A stretch of 64,000 nt of DNA from Pseudomonadales bacterium (GTDB lineage: Bacteria > Pseudomonadota > Gammaproteobacteria > Pseudomonadales > Azotimanducaceae). Positions within the stretch are counted from its first letter, which is position 1. The number at the start of each line of letters is the position of its first letter. Location: NCBI GenBank assembly GCA_017642855.1, contig JAEPOO010000001.1, forward strand, positions 963,072 to 1,027,071. The letters run 5' to 3'. The notes under the pieces are model-generated. The model searched no databases, was not told where the DNA came from, and saw only the letters and a program-made list of their open reading frames with translations. Of this stretch, positions 63,626-64,000 are shown piece by piece. A program made the translations under genes and the position numbers.

Positions 63626-64000
<375 letters not shown>

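Overview
The window comes from an aerobic Gammaproteobacterium, most likely a marine heterotroph. The evidence is its family content: a proteobacterial type II secretion operon, an ETF/ETF-QO module, a TonB-dependent receptor, a sulfatase and a RutR-type regulator. I cannot name the genus. Coding density is very high. Many genes overlap by 1-8 bases, no gap exceeds 300 bases, and I see no rRNA, tRNA, IS element, prophage or CRISPR array.

Left part (1-13.4 kb): a TSUP permease, glnS, a PLP-dependent dehydratase, and glyA behind a clear ZTP (pfl) riboswitch. Next comes an array of three 80-bp tandem repeats that runs to the start codon of a flavin-dependent (LLM) oxidoreductase. A small accessory module follows: an alpha/beta hydrolase, a second LLM oxidoreductase, a DUF35 zinc-ribbon protein with an SCP-x type thiolase, a metallophosphoesterase, a secreted sulfatase, a secreted SGNH hydrolase and a YhhQ-type queuosine precursor transporter.

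Centre (13.4-47 kb): a compact purine and nucleoside utilisation island, the main system of the window. Outside the cytoplasm it has a TonB-dependent receptor, an exported ADGF-type adenosine deaminase and two exported NUP proteins. Two NCS2 permeases import bases. In the cytoplasm there are a nucleotide nucleosidase (PpnN), a nucleoside hydrolase, two more ADA-superfamily deaminases, guanine deaminase, 8-oxoguanine deaminase, a phosphoribosyltransferase, and the whole ring-opening route XdhABC - PuuD - UraH - UraD - PuuE - allantoicase - AllA - urease (ureDABCEFG). Together these would take nucleosides to glyoxylate, ammonia and CO2. Two isopenicillin-N-synthase-like oxygenases of unknown substrate are embedded in the same operons. 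A RutR-like repressor faces xdhA, with a near-consensus RutR operator beside it.

Right part (47-64 kb): DUF1285 and an unknown gene coupled behind ureG; ETF-QO and etfBA, with a Fur-like box over the etfBA promoter; cysK, pyrB and a LysR regulator; a gspE-M type II secretion operon without adjacent gspC/gspD; an M50-type membrane protease; and the end of a Baeyer-Villiger-type monooxygenase cut by the window edge.

The least explained DNA is the 80-bp tandem repeat at 5.03-5.27 kb. A 21-bp core of it recurs, inverted and twice 81 bp apart, inside the signal-peptide region of the second NUP gene at 38.1 kb.
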